A stretch of 36,033 bases of DNA from Phascolarctobacterium succinatutens CAG:287 (GCF_000434895.1 NZ_FR892758.1:1-36033), one strand, 5' to 3'. Positions 1 through 8,375 are shown, counted from the first letter of the stretch. Program-made: numbers and translations. The notes: generated by a model not told the origin, from the sequence alone.

Positions 1-23
1 TTAAAGAAATTCTTCTGTTGAAG

Positions 24-45
24 TTTTGAGGGTACAACCTCAAAA
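24..45 (+). other. Hairpin in rRNA spacer just before 5S
   Basis: An 8-bp perfect stem, TTTTGAGG (24-31) with CCTCAAAA (38-45), closes a 6-nt loop. It lies just upstream of the 5S gene, in what is probably the 23S-5S spacer. It could be a processing signal; no 23S sequence is recognisable in bases 1-53. Confidence 0.45.
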
Positions 46-53
46 ATAAATAA

Positions 54-171
<118 letters not shown>

Positions 172-175
172 GAAA

Positions 176-206
176 AACAGCTCATGCGATGCATGAGCTG
201 TTTTTT
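176..206 (+). terminator. Rho-independent terminator of the rRNA operon
   Basis: A perfect 12-bp stem, AACAGCTCATGC (176-187) with its complement (191-202), has a 3-nt loop and runs into a T tract (201-206). Confidence 0.93.
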
Positions 207-226
207 CTATGTGTAGATACTTAAAT

Positions 227-290
227 TTGCACTTTTTCTCTGGATAGTATATAATATCTAAAAAATTTTCCCAAAACCGGGCGAAATTTT
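227..290 (+). promoter_or_regulatory. Promoter and leader hairpin for the ARH operon
   Basis: TTGCAC (227-232), a 17-nt spacer and TATAAT (250-255) form a strong sigma-70-type promoter. The predicted start (about 261-263) coincides with a hairpin, AAAATTTTCCC (262-272) with GGG (279-281) and GAAATTTT (283-290). The hairpin has no T tract, so it is not an obvious terminator; it may stabilise the 5' end of the transcript. The leader to the ATG at 387 is about 125 nt. Confidence 0.7.
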
Positions 291-386
291 AAGCGTGCAA
301 CGTAACTATAGGTGAATATAATTTATGGAAGCGTATTTCAATAGTGAAGTATGCATTTCTGGTGTGTTAGTTACGAGGTGACAAGT

Positions 387-1742
387 ATGACTTACGAAGA
401 AATGAAATCTAGCGGCAGTAATATGGAAATTATTCCTTGCAAAAGAATGCAGTGCAAAGGAGCAGCTCCATGTGTGCTTAACATCAATTCATATATGAAT
501 GTATATGAGTTTGAAGACAAAATCATGAAGTATATGTGTAATATGCGCCCTGTCATGGACGAATTCATCTGCGTAAATCTTGATGTAATTGCAGATAGAC
601 CCGTAGACTTCATCCAAAGTCTGGTTGAAGGATATATTCGCTATGATGGCGTACATATCAAGAAAAACTATCGTGTTGAGTATGGCAAAATGGATAAAGA
701 GGGCAATAATCATATCTATGTTCTTGAAGCACCAGATGGAGCGTGCGACTATGATATGGCAGTCTCTGTCTTCGCTATGGTGTGTATTGAAGGCAAGGCT
801 CCGTCAGACTGGCATTGGAAAGAGATAACTGAGAAAGTGTTTGCTAAGAAAGAGGAAAGTACAGAAGTCATGCATGTTGAAGGGATTGACTGGAAGGAAG
901 CAGCTTTGCTTAAAAGAAAGATACGCCGTGTGTTAGGTGCTATTATTGGCGATATCGTTGGTTCTGTATATGAATTCAATGAAATAAAAACGAAAGATTT
1001 TCCTTTATTCTCCGAGCATTGCTGCCCAACTGATGATAGCATCATGACGTTGGCTATTGCGAGTGCTTTGGTAGAATGTGAGAAAGATTACAGCAAACTT
1101 GCTGCTGAAACGATAAAACAAATGCAGTTTTGGGGAAAGAAATATCCTAAAGCAGGTTATGGTAGCATGTTCTGTGATTGGCTGGAGACGGATAATCCGA
1201 AGCCATATAATAGTTTCGGTAATGGTTCAGCGATGCGCGTTAGTCCTGTAGTATATTTTGCTAAATCTTTGGAAGAAGTAAAAGAGCTCTCTAGGATAGT
1301 TACCAGCGTAACGCATAATCATCCGGAAGGTATAAAAGGTGCTGAAGCTACTGCAGTTGCAGCCTATATGGCTTTGCACGAAAGCAAAAAAGAAGAAATT
1401 TTTGCTGTGATAAATGCTGAGTACTATCCGATGAATTTTACGTTAGACGAGATACGAGCTGACTACGAATTCAATGAAACGTGTCAGGAAACTGTACCGC
1501 AGGCATTAAAAGCATTCTTTGAGGCGACAAGTTTTGAAGATGCGATCAGAAATGCCATATCTATAGGAGGTGATAGTGATACAATTGCTGCTATTACAGG
1601 CGCGGTTGCAGGTGCTTATTATGGTGTACCGTTACATATTGAGCATAAAGCTTTAAAATATCTTGATAAATTGCAGGTAAGTGCTTATTATCGCTTTGTG
1701 AAATATCTATGCGGAGATGCAGAATGGTTTGAAGAATCTTAA
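387..1742 (+). CDS. ADP-ribosylglycohydrolase family protein with extra N-terminal region
   Basis: The C-terminal part (about residues 178-451) is an ADP-ribosylglycohydrolase (DraG/ARH) domain. It opens with a GAIIGDIVGS motif, has TDDS at residues 215-218, and GGDSDT at 394-399; these are the family's dinuclear Mg2+-binding signatures. Such enzymes remove ADP-ribose from proteins, nucleic acids or small molecules. The first 175 residues are not a domain I recognise and are not part of the usual ~270-300-aa fold. I start at ATG 387, because GAGGTG at 375-380 is well spaced, rather than at the in-frame ATG at 351, which has no ribosome site. The neighbour downstream is a predicted nuclease 66 nt away, so a shared transcript and a defence or stress role are plausible. 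No ADP-ribosyltransferase is visible nearby. Domain call firm; substrate unknown. Confidence 0.88.
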   Translation: MTYEEMKSSGSNMEIIPCKRMQCKGAAPCVLNINSYMNVYEFEDKIMKYMCNMRPVMDEFICVNLDVIADRPVDFIQSLVEGYIRYDGVHIKKNYRVEYGKMDKEGNNHIYVLEAPDGACDYDMAVSVFAMVCIEGKAPSDWHWKEITEKVFAKKEESTEVMHVEGIDWKEAALLKRKIRRVLGAIIGDIVGSVYEFNEIKTKDFPLFSEHCCPTDDSIMTLAIASALVECEKDYSKLAAETIKQMQFWGKKYPKAGYGSMFCDWLETDNPKPYNSFGNGSAMRVSPVVYFAKSLEEVKELSRIVTSVTHNHPEGIKGAEATAVAAYMALHESKKEEIFAVINAEYYPMNFTLDEIRADYEFNETCQETVPQALKAFFEATSFEDAIRNAISIGGDSDTIAAITGAVAGAYYGVPLHIEHKALKYLDKLQVSAYYRFVKYLCGDAEWFEES

Positions 1743-1807
1743 GATGGGCATACTGACAATGACAAGCCTTTGGTTGTTCTTTCGTATGGATTAGGGATGG
1801 GAGATGA

Positions 1808-2806
1808 TTGATTTTGACTATTTGGAGATTACACCTTAATACTAGTGGTGGTAATTGCGCTGATGTTTGCTTTAAAAATAAGGTGATGGCTATGGGATGG
1901 TCTATTACTGACCGACACATCAAAAATTTTACCGAAGCTAGGAAAAAGAAAATTTGTGAACAACGTGTAAATATAAATTCTTATGAAGATTATGAGAAGC
2001 TGATTAAGAAGTGGAAGGTTTATGATGGTAAATCGTATGTTCCTGCTACTGTGCGTAAGTTATACTGGGAAGTCAAGCCTGATGATTTAGTGTGGATTCG
2101 CTATGAAGGCATTTATTATCTTGGTAGAGTTGGAGACACAAGTCAATGGGTCTATAAGATCAATCAGGATAATTTACAAAAAGATCAGTATAATTTACAA
2201 AAAGATGCAGCTATTCAACGAACAGATATCGAATGGTTGGAAGTTGGTGATGAATCTACAGTACCTGGGTTTGTAGCAACGGCATTTATTAAAGGAAGAA
2301 CTTTGCAACGCATAAATTCTGAAGCAGTGCAAATATTTTCTCAACACTACTATAATACTAAAATAGGCAAAGAGCATTATCAAGGATTGACTATTGAAGC
2401 TAATCCAGAGAAATTTTATGATTTGCTTTCTCCAACTGATTGCGAAGATTTGGTGTGTGCGTACTTGTCCCATGAATTTAAATATATAGTGATTCCGTCA
2501 ACCAATAAGAAATCTACAGAACTTTATGAATGTATTTTGCTTGATCCTGAAGATAGAAGTCACGTATATATTCAAGTTAAAAAAGGTAATGTAGATATTG
2601 ACGCAAACGACTTTAGGCATTTGCAAGGCAAGGTTTTCTTATTTACGAGCGAAGGAACAATAAAAAATCTTGATTCCAATAATGAAAATATAGAATGTAT
2701 ATCGCCAGAAGATTTGTTCAAGTTTGCTATGTCTGATGCAGCAACAAATATTGTTTCTGATAGCATTAGATATTGGACGGAATATATGCGGAAGGCATTG
2801 AAATGA
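1808..2806 (+). CDS. Predicted Mrr-like PD-(D/E)XK restriction endonuclease
   Basis: The start is TTG 1808, with GGGAG at 1799-1803. The N-terminal part begins WRLHLNTSGGN and contains a stretch reading DDLVWIRYEGIYYLGRVG near residues 96-113. This resembles the small beta-barrel recognition domains found in front of restriction-type nucleases. The C-terminal part begins LSPTDCEDLVCAYL (about 207-220), like Mrr_cat domains, and has QxK (Q256, K258) downstream of acidic residues in YECILLD, as in PD-(D/E)XK nucleases. A type IV-like restriction or DNA-processing role is inferred. A 21-nt tandem duplication (2169-2206) adds an NLQKD repeat between the domains. The stop overlaps the next ATG by 4 nt. 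Fold call moderate; target unknown. Confidence 0.65.
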   Translation: MILTIWRLHLNTSGGNCADVCFKNKVMAMGWSITDRHIKNFTEARKKKICEQRVNINSYEDYEKLIKKWKVYDGKSYVPATVRKLYWEVKPDDLVWIRYEGIYYLGRVGDTSQWVYKINQDNLQKDQYNLQKDAAIQRTDIEWLEVGDESTVPGFVATAFIKGRTLQRINSEAVQIFSQHYYNTKIGKEHYQGLTIEANPEKFYDLLSPTDCEDLVCAYLSHEFKYIVIPSTNKKSTELYECILLDPEDRSHVYIQVKKGNVDIDANDFRHLQGKVFLFTSEGTIKNLDSNNENIECISPEDLFKFAMSDAATNIVSDSIRYWTEYMRKALK

Positions 2807-3390
2807 AATCTCTTCTCCTCACAGCCTTCGACCCCTTCGCTCATTACACAATGAATCCATCGTGGGAGGTCGTACAGGCTTTACCTGAAACTATAAATAA
2901 CTATCACATCCATAAGCTGCGCCTGCCTAACATCTTTGGCCTTGCGCCGCGCCTGCTGCTCGAGGAGGCGCAGCGCGTGCAGCCTGACGTCATCCTTATG
3001 ACAGGCATGAACAGCGGCACGACGAAAATAGATATCAATCTTGCGGCATTAAACATCAAGGATGCGCTTATCGAGGATAATATGGGACGTAAGCCGTGGA
3101 ATGAGCCAATTCTTGCTGACGCCCCCGCCGCCTACTTTGCTACAATTCCTGTACATGAAATAGTCCGCTCTTTACGTGCGCAGAAGTTGCCCGTGCAGCT
3201 GGCGTTTGCTTCCGGCGGCTATGTCTGCAACGAAATTTTTTACCGTGCTGCCCATGCCTATGCCGGTACGACAACGAAGGTTGGCTTTGTACATGTACCG
3301 CTCTTGCCGGAGATGGTATTTGACGAGAGTCTTGCTAGGCCGTTGGAGGAAACTAGCGCGATTTTAAAAGCTATTATCGAGTGTCTTTAA
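2803..3390 (+). CDS. pcp: Pyroglutamyl-peptidase I-like protein (C15 family), catalytic Glu replaced
   Basis: It matches peptidase C15, which removes N-terminal pyroglutamate. LLTAFDPF is at the N-terminus, SGGYVCNEIFY carries the nucleophile Cys142, and KVGFVHVPLLPE carries His164. At 195 aa it is slightly short for the family (about 205-215). The third triad residue is Glu81 in the Bacillus enzyme, 63 residues before its Cys144; the residue 63 before Cys142 here is Asn79 (context TKIDINLAALN). Activity may therefore be reduced or altered. The start is ATG 2803, which overlaps the upstream nuclease stop (ATGA); an upstream TTG at 2773 would lie deep inside that gene. G+C is clearly higher than in the two preceding genes, although it is translationally coupled to them. 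Confidence 0.8.
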   Translation: MKSLLLTAFDPFAHYTMNPSWEVVQALPETINNYHIHKLRLPNIFGLAPRLLLEEAQRVQPDVILMTGMNSGTTKIDINLAALNIKDALIEDNMGRKPWNEPILADAPAAYFATIPVHEIVRSLRAQKLPVQLAFASGGYVCNEIFYRAAHAYAGTTTKVGFVHVPLLPEMVFDESLARPLEETSAILKAIIECL

Positions 3391-3395
3391 TATGA

Positions 3396-3431
3396 GCCAT
3401 ACAGCGCGAAGCTGTTTGGCTTTTCTTTTTT
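3396..3431 (+). terminator. Rho-independent terminator after pcp
   Basis: A 10-bp stem with one mismatch (GCCATACAGC 3396-3405 with GCTGTTTGGC 3411-3420) and the loop GCGAA is followed by a T-rich tract, 3421-3431. Confidence 0.85.
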
Positions 3432-3527
3432 CGCAAAGTTTCTGATGAATTTGTACGCTTATCCGCTATTCTTTTTGCTTCTCAAGCGTTATAATATCAT
3501 TATACTTTCAGACTGGCAGGTGATACG

Positions 3528-4169
3528 ATGTACTTTCAATACGGCGATACAGAAATAAATTATCTTAAGCGCAAGGATAAAAGGCTTGCTTCGGCAATAG
3601 ATGCAATAGGTCATATCGAGCGCAAGCTGGACGCTAATCTTTTTGCTGCTGTTGTACGTCATATTGTCGGTCAGCAGATATCATCCAAGGCACAGGCAAC
3701 TGTCTGGGAGCGTTTGGAAGCAAGGCTGAAAGATGTTACACCTTTGGCAGTGCATGCTGTGTCGGCACAGGAGCTGCAGGGTTTGGGGATGAGCCTGCGT
3801 AAGGCAGAATATATCAAGGATTTTGCGGATAAAATTGTTAGCGGCGAGTTTGATTTGCAGGCCGTGGAGCATATGAATGATGCAGAGGCAATTACAGCTC
3901 TGAGCAGCCTGAAGGGTATCGGTAAATGGACGGCAGAAATGATTTTGCTGTTCTGCCTGCAGCGTCCGGATATTTTGAGCTATGACGACTTGGCAATTCA
4001 GCGCGGTTTGCGGATGCTTTATCATCACCGTAAAATAACCCGCGAGCTGTTTAATAAATATCAAAAGCGTTACAGTCCCTACGGCAGCACAGCAGCAATC
4101 TATCTTTGGGCGATTGCCGGCGGTGCGATAGAGGGTATGAAGGATTATGCGCCTGCGAAAAAACGTTAA
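3528..4169 (+). CDS. alkA: DNA-3-methyladenine glycosylase II (AlkA-like, HhH-GPD)
   Basis: 213 aa, with the HhH-GPD base-excision fold. The helix-hairpin-helix motif LKGIGKWTAEMILLF is at about 128-142, followed by the SYDDLAIQRG segment, where Asp154 matches the catalytic Asp of AlkA. It lacks the N-terminal beta domain of E. coli AlkA, as is usual for short Firmicute forms. It should excise alkylated purines. The start ATG 3528 is preceded by CAGGTGA at a suitable distance. The methyltransferase gene ogt starts 43 nt downstream, so the pair forms an alkylation-repair unit. Confidence 0.92.
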   Translation: MYFQYGDTEINYLKRKDKRLASAIDAIGHIERKLDANLFAAVVRHIVGQQISSKAQATVWERLEARLKDVTPLAVHAVSAQELQGLGMSLRKAEYIKDFADKIVSGEFDLQAVEHMNDAEAITALSSLKGIGKWTAEMILLFCLQRPDILSYDDLAIQRGLRMLYHHRKITRELFNKYQKRYSPYGSTAAIYLWAIAGGAIEGMKDYAPAKKR

Positions 4170-4212
4170 ATTATAAGGGTTCTATTCTCCTTAGCGCTAC
4201 CACGCAAAATAA

Positions 4213-4758
4213 ATGAGGTTGAAGATATTGTACTATAAAAAGATTTCCTCGCCTTTAGGCGAAATAACTTTACGCAGCAATGGGCAGTCTTTGACAGGTC
4301 TATGGTTTGCGGATGATAAGCATTATGGCGATAAAGATATTCAAAATGCACAGAATGCGGAATTGCCCATATTTGTACTTGCCGAAAAGTGGCTGGCGGA
4401 ATATTTCGCAGGCTGCGAGCCGAAGGTAAATGTACCTTTGCAATTTACCGGCAGTGATTTTCAGGAAAGTGTCTGGAAGATATTGCAAAAAATCCCTTAT
4501 GGCAGCCTCATTACTTACGGCGATATTGCGTGCGAAATTGCAGCGCAACGTGGTCTTGCACGTATGTCGGCGCAGGCTGTAGGCGGTGCAGTGGGGCGTA
4601 ATCCGTTGTGCATTATTATTCCGTGTCATCGCGTAATAGGCGCTGATGGCAGCCTTACCGGCTATGGCGGCGGTATGTGGCGCAAGGTGCGTCTGCTGGA
4701 GCTGGAAAAGATTGATATGAGTAAATTAACTGTACCGACAAAGGGCACAGCGTTATAA
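4213..4758 (+). CDS. ogt: Methylated-DNA--[protein]-cysteine S-methyltransferase
   Basis: It transfers O6-alkyl groups from guanine to its own cysteine in one suicide step. The acceptor motif IIIPCHRVIG is present with Cys138, preceded by the DNA-binding helix region VWKILQKIPYGSLITYGDIA (82-106 region) and followed by LTGYGGG. ATG 4213 has a poor ribosome site. TTG 4228, with GAGG at 4215-4218 upstream, is an alternative that would remove five residues and begin right at YYKKISSPLGE. It lies between the AlkA-like glycosylase and an Fsr-type exporter and probably shares their transcript. Confidence 0.95.
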   Translation: MRLKILYYKKISSPLGEITLRSNGQSLTGLWFADDKHYGDKDIQNAQNAELPIFVLAEKWLAEYFAGCEPKVNVPLQFTGSDFQESVWKILQKIPYGSLITYGDIACEIAAQRGLARMSAQAVGGAVGRNPLCIIIPCHRVIGADGSLTGYGGGMWRKVRLLELEKIDMSKLTVPTKGTAL

Positions 4759-4769
4759 AGGAGTTTTTT

Positions 4770-5948
4770 ATGAATAAAATGTATTATCCTGTTGTCGCTT
4801 TGGCATTAGGACATCTTGTTACCGATATGCAGGCCGGCGCGCTGCCTATCGTTTTACCGCAGCTTAAGGAGCTGTTTTCCTTGAGCTATTCACAATTGGC
4901 GGCGATTGTACTGCTGCAAAATATTATGTCATCCGTTATTCAGCCGGCCTTTGGCTATCTTACCGACAGGCGCTCACTGCCGCGCTTTCTGCCGCTTTGC
5001 GCAGCGATGGCAGGTGCAGGCTTTGCCTTTGTAGGCTGGGTTTCCAGCTATACGCTGCTTTTATGCACGGTCATCTTCATTAGCCTGGCGAGTGCAACCT
5101 ACCATCCGCAGGCTTCCAAAACAGTAAATTTTTTGAGTGATGATACAAATCGCACGAAGAATATGGGCTTGTTTTCTATCGGTGGTAACGCCGGTATGGC
5201 AGTTGGCTCTATCTTCATGACCTTCCTTTTAGGCCTGGCCGGTGGCATTCACAACACCATGTATTTTGCTGTCCCCGGCTTGCTTGTTTTTCTGTTGATG
5301 GCTAAGGCGATGCCTGATTATATCCGTGTCAACAAGGAGCATGAGGTACAGCAGGCTAAGAAGGCTGCTGACGGTACAAGCGAAAAAATGTCATATTTTG
5401 CGCTCTTTTTGATTTTGTTCTATATCTTCATGCGTTCTTCTATTCACAGCGGTATTTCAACGTATCTGCCGTTGTATTTTATGAAGTTCCGCGGCTTTGA
5501 GGCAGTTTTCTCCAGCAGTCTGGTGTCCGGCTTCCTTTTAGGCGGTGTGGCAGGTACCTATGTCGGTTCTATTTTGAGCGACAGGCTGGGAGCACGCAAA
5601 ATTCTTTTAGGCTCTATTACGCTGAGCATTCCGGCGATTTACTGTATTACGATTGCTACGACTAAGCTTTTTGCTATGGCTTCTGTTGTTATTGCCGGCT
5701 TTTGCATCATCGGTTCCTTTGCAACTACGATTATCATTGCGCAGTGCATGATGCCTAATAATGTTGGTATGGCGTCCGGTTTGACAATCGGCTTCAGCGT
5801 TGGTTTAGGTGGTTTTGGCGTAACAATTCTCGGCGTGCTGGCAGATAAGTTTGGTCTGCCGATGGTTATGCAGCTTTTGGTATGGCTGCCGATTGTAGCG
5901 GCGATTACAGCTATTTGGATTCCGATACCGAAAAAATTACAAAAATAA
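4770..5948 (+). CDS. fsr: MFS transporter, fosmidomycin resistance (Fsr) type
   Basis: 392 aa with about 12 hydrophobic segments. The N-terminus GHLVTDMQAGALPIVLPQL and the motif YHPQASKTV (around residue 110) are typical of Fsr-type major facilitator exporters in the cytoplasmic membrane. GYLTDRR fits the MFS motif A loop. The ribosome site AAGGAG lies at the ogt stop codon, and the gene starts 11 nt after ogt, so coexpression is likely. The family is named for fosmidomycin export; the natural substrate here cannot be read from sequence. Confidence 0.9.
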   Translation: MNKMYYPVVALALGHLVTDMQAGALPIVLPQLKELFSLSYSQLAAIVLLQNIMSSVIQPAFGYLTDRRSLPRFLPLCAAMAGAGFAFVGWVSSYTLLLCTVIFISLASATYHPQASKTVNFLSDDTNRTKNMGLFSIGGNAGMAVGSIFMTFLLGLAGGIHNTMYFAVPGLLVFLLMAKAMPDYIRVNKEHEVQQAKKAADGTSEKMSYFALFLILFYIFMRSSIHSGISTYLPLYFMKFRGFEAVFSSSLVSGFLLGGVAGTYVGSILSDRLGARKILLGSITLSIPAIYCITIATTKLFAMASVVIAGFCIIGSFATTIIIAQCMMPNNVGMASGLTIGFSVGLGGFGVTILGVLADKFGLPMVMQLLVWLPIVAAITAIWIPIPKKLQK

Positions 5949-5988
5949 AATAAGATATGCTGAAAAAAATGGTCTTCGGAACTATTCG

Positions 5989-6012
5989 TTTATCTTAGAT
6001 AAATCATATAAT
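5989..6012 (+). promoter_or_regulatory. Probable rarD promoter with a small palindrome
   Basis: TATAAT (6007-6012) lies 26 nt before the rarD ATG. A 15-nt palindrome, TTTATC-TTA-GATAAA (5989-6003), sits in the spacer region. The -35 element is weak (TTCGTT at 5985-5990). The palindrome could be an operator. Confidence 0.4.
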
Positions 6013-6038
6013 AATTTTTTACAGAGGGGTATTTTCTT

Positions 6039-6917
6039 ATGGATAATTACAGACTTGGCATTTTGTATGGCCTTGGAGCCTATCTTTTATGGGGTGTGCT
6101 GCCGATATACTGGAAGCTGCTGCAGCATGTTGAGGCGATGGAAATTTTGGCGAGCCGTTTTTTATGGTCAGCCGTTTTCGTCTTTCTCTTGTTATTGGCA
6201 ACAGGCAAGCTGAACATCTTTATGCAGGAAACCAAGGCGATTTTCAGTACGAAAAAGACAGCCTGCTGCATGGTGTTGGCAGCAATTATGATCAGCTTCA
6301 ACTGGGGTATTTTTATCTGGGCGGTAGAAGCTGGACGCATTGTAGAAACAAGCATGGGCTATTATATCAGCCCGCTGATGAATGTGCTCTTTGGTGTAGT
6401 ATTTCTGCGTGAGCGCCTTGCTAAGCTGCAGATTGCAGCAGTTAGCTGCGCTGCTGTCGGCATTGGTGTGATTATTGTCCATAACGGCGGCCTGCCTTGG
6501 GTAGCACTGACGCTGCCATTAACCTTTGCCTTCTATGGTTTACTGAAAAAAATTATTGTTGCCCAACCGATGACGAGTATTCTATTGGAAACACTATTGA
6601 TTTCGCCCTTGGCTGCAGGCTACTTATATTACCTTAGTATTAACGAAGGTACTGTTTATCAAAGCTGCGATATGAATACGCTGCTGCTTTTGGCAGGTGC
6701 TGGCGCTGTTACGGCGACGCCGATGCTGTTGTTTACGGCCTGCGCGCGTAAGCTGCCTTTGAATATTGTAGGCTTTTTGCAATATATTTCGCCTTCTATC
6801 TCGCTGATGATTGGCGTGCTGATTTACGGTGAACCGTTTACCGGTACTACTGCTACAGCATTTGGCTGCATTTGGGCAGGACTGGCACTGTTCATCTGGT
6901 CACAGATAAGAAAATAA
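6039..6917 (+). CDS. rarD: EamA-family transporter RarD
   Basis: 292 aa with about ten transmembrane segments. The start YRLGILYGLGAYLLWGVLPIYWK and the segment ASRFLWSAVFVF (after VEAMEILA) are characteristic of RarD, a drug/metabolite-superfamily permease of uncertain substrate (the family name derives from chloramphenicol sensitivity). GFLQYISPSISLMIGVLIYGE near the C-terminus is the second EamA signature. AGAGGGG at 6023-6029 supports ATG 6039. It is separated by 90 nt from fsr and ends at a terminator, so it is probably its own unit or a read-through partner. Confidence 0.93.
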   Translation: MDNYRLGILYGLGAYLLWGVLPIYWKLLQHVEAMEILASRFLWSAVFVFLLLLATGKLNIFMQETKAIFSTKKTACCMVLAAIMISFNWGIFIWAVEAGRIVETSMGYYISPLMNVLFGVVFLRERLAKLQIAAVSCAAVGIGVIIVHNGGLPWVALTLPLTFAFYGLLKKIIVAQPMTSILLETLLISPLAAGYLYYLSINEGTVYQSCDMNTLLLLAGAGAVTATPMLLFTACARKLPLNIVGFLQYISPSISLMIGVLIYGEPFTGTTATAFGCIWAGLALFIWSQIRK

Positions 6918-6920
6918 AAT

Positions 6921-6964
6921 AAACTCCTGTCGGCAGGCTGAAGGCCTTGAGGCAGGAGTTTTTG
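6921..6964 (+). terminator. Rho-independent terminator after rarD
   Basis: AAACTCCTGTC (6921-6931) pairs with GGCAGGAGTTT (6951-6961), with one G-U pair; an inner AAGGCCTT adds structure. A short T tract completes it. Confidence 0.85.
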
Positions 6965-6986
6965 CATTTAGCAATAATGCTTCTTT

Positions 6987-7016
6987 TTGAAAAATGCAGG
7001 CTGCTTATGCTATAAT
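6987..7016 (+). promoter_or_regulatory. Promoter of yeiH-like gene
   Basis: TTGAAA (6987-6992), an 18-nt spacer and TATAAT (7011-7016), with an upstream TG (TGCTATAAT) giving an extended -10. Confidence 0.75.
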
Positions 7017-7044
7017 TATATTTGTTTTTTATGGAGGGGTTACA

Positions 7045-8073
7045 ATGAGCTTTTTCTCAGATAAGTGGCGTGGTATTATCTTATGTGCTGTTTTGGCAGT
7101 GCCGTGCTGGTTTTTAGGCAAGCTGGTGCCTGTAGTCGGCGCACCGGTCTTTGCAATTCTTTTGGGTATGCTGGTGGCGCTGGTGTGGCCTGTTCAGGCT
7201 GCGTTTAAGAGCGGTGTAGGCTTTGTATCTAAAAAGGTACTGCAGTACGCAGTAATCCTGCTTGGCTTTGGCCTGAATATTTCTGTAGTACTGGCAACCG
7301 GCAAGCAGTCACTGCCGATTATCGTTTGCACGATTGCAACCTCGCTTATCGTAGCCTATGTATTGCATAAGGTGATGAACATTCCTGGCAAGATTTCCAC
7401 GCTTATCGGCGTAGGCTCGTCTATCTGCGGCGGCAGTGCGGTGGCTGCGACAGCGCCTGTCATCAAGGCAGACGATGAAGAGGTAGCGCAGGCTATCAGT
7501 GTTATCTTTTTCTTTAATGTGCTGGCAGCGCTGCTTTTCCCTTGGTTGGGTACGGTGCTGGGATTTTCTACGACAAGCGGTGAAGCCTTCGGTATTTTTG
7601 CCGGTACTGCGGTGAATGATACCTCTTCGGTTACAGCGACGGCGGCAACATGGGATGCAATGTTCGGTTTGGGCACGGCGACGTTGGATAAGGCGGTGAC
7701 GGTTAAGCTGACGCGTACGCTGGCGATTATTCCGATTACGCTGGTTTTAGGCTATCTTGTAGGTAAGCGTGAACAGGATGCAAATCATGAAGTGAATATC
7801 AGGAGCATTGTGCCGAGCTTTATACTGTACTTTGTACTGGCTTCGCTTATCACTACGTTGGCGACAAGCATGGGTGTGGCAGCAGAGATTTTTGCCCCAC
7901 TAAAATGGCTCAGCAAGTTCTTTATCGTTATGGCGATGGCTGCGGTAGGACTGAATACGAATATCGTCAAGCTCGTTACAACAAGCAGTAAGCCTTTGGG
8001 ACTAGGTCTTGGCTGTTGGGCAGGCATTACAATTGTCAGTCTGCTTTTGCAGCATTTATTGCAGCTTTGGTAA
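7045..8073 (+). CDS. yeiH: YeiH-family putative sulfate exporter
   Basis: 342 aa, highly hydrophobic, with the UPF0324/YeiH signature: GFGLNISVVLATG, then the glycine/serine-rich stretch IGVGSSICGGSAVAATAPVI, and FAGTAVNDTSSVTATAA. The family is annotated as a putative sulfate exporter; the substrate has little direct support. I start at ATG 7045, with GGAGGGG at 7033-7039. The longer frame from 6994 would begin inside the promoter. It is monocistronic, with its own extended -10 promoter and a long non-coding region after it. Confidence 0.9.
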   Translation: MSFFSDKWRGIILCAVLAVPCWFLGKLVPVVGAPVFAILLGMLVALVWPVQAAFKSGVGFVSKKVLQYAVILLGFGLNISVVLATGKQSLPIIVCTIATSLIVAYVLHKVMNIPGKISTLIGVGSSICGGSAVAATAPVIKADDEEVAQAISVIFFFNVLAALLFPWLGTVLGFSTTSGEAFGIFAGTAVNDTSSVTATAATWDAMFGLGTATLDKAVTVKLTRTLAIIPITLVLGYLVGKREQDANHEVNIRSIVPSFILYFVLASLITTLATSMGVAAEIFAPLKWLSKFFIVMAMAAVGLNTNIVKLVTTSSKPLGLGLGCWAGITIVSLLLQHLLQLW

Positions 8074-8227
8074 GCAGAATAAAATTTATTTTTTTGGCGG
8101 CTGCAGTGATAAATAATAGTTTGTTCGCTGTTTTTGGCAGCTCAAAAGCGTATTTTGTTGGCGAGCGGGACGGAGCGAGACCCCTAGATATAGTGTTGTG
8201 GAAATCTCCACCTAGTTGTTATTAAAG

Positions 8228-8375
8228 TTATCCACAGATTGTGCATAACATGTTGATAATTGTGTAAAATCCTTGTAAACAAGGCACTTTTTTTCCAAGC
8301 ACAAGTGGATAACACTCTGTATAACTAAAAGTTATGCACAAAAATTGTGGATAAGTCTGTTGATACTGTTGATAA
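8228..8375. promoter_or_regulatory. DnaA-box cluster
   Basis: Perfect TTATNCACA boxes: 8228-8236 (+), 8240-8248 (-), 8332-8340 (+), 8346-8354 (-). TTATCAACA boxes: 8251-8259 (-), 8367-8375 (-). One-mismatch boxes: 8304-8312 (-), 8358-8366 (-). Eight sites in under 150 bp is far above chance. No dnaA or dnaN is nearby, and genes on both sides run the same way, so a titration or regulatory cluster is at least as likely as a replication origin. Confidence 0.75.

Noticed and set aside
6994..7044. Longer N-terminus for the YeiH-like protein
   Set aside because: It would begin inside the TTGAAA/TATAAT promoter, and ATG 7045 has a strong ribosome site.
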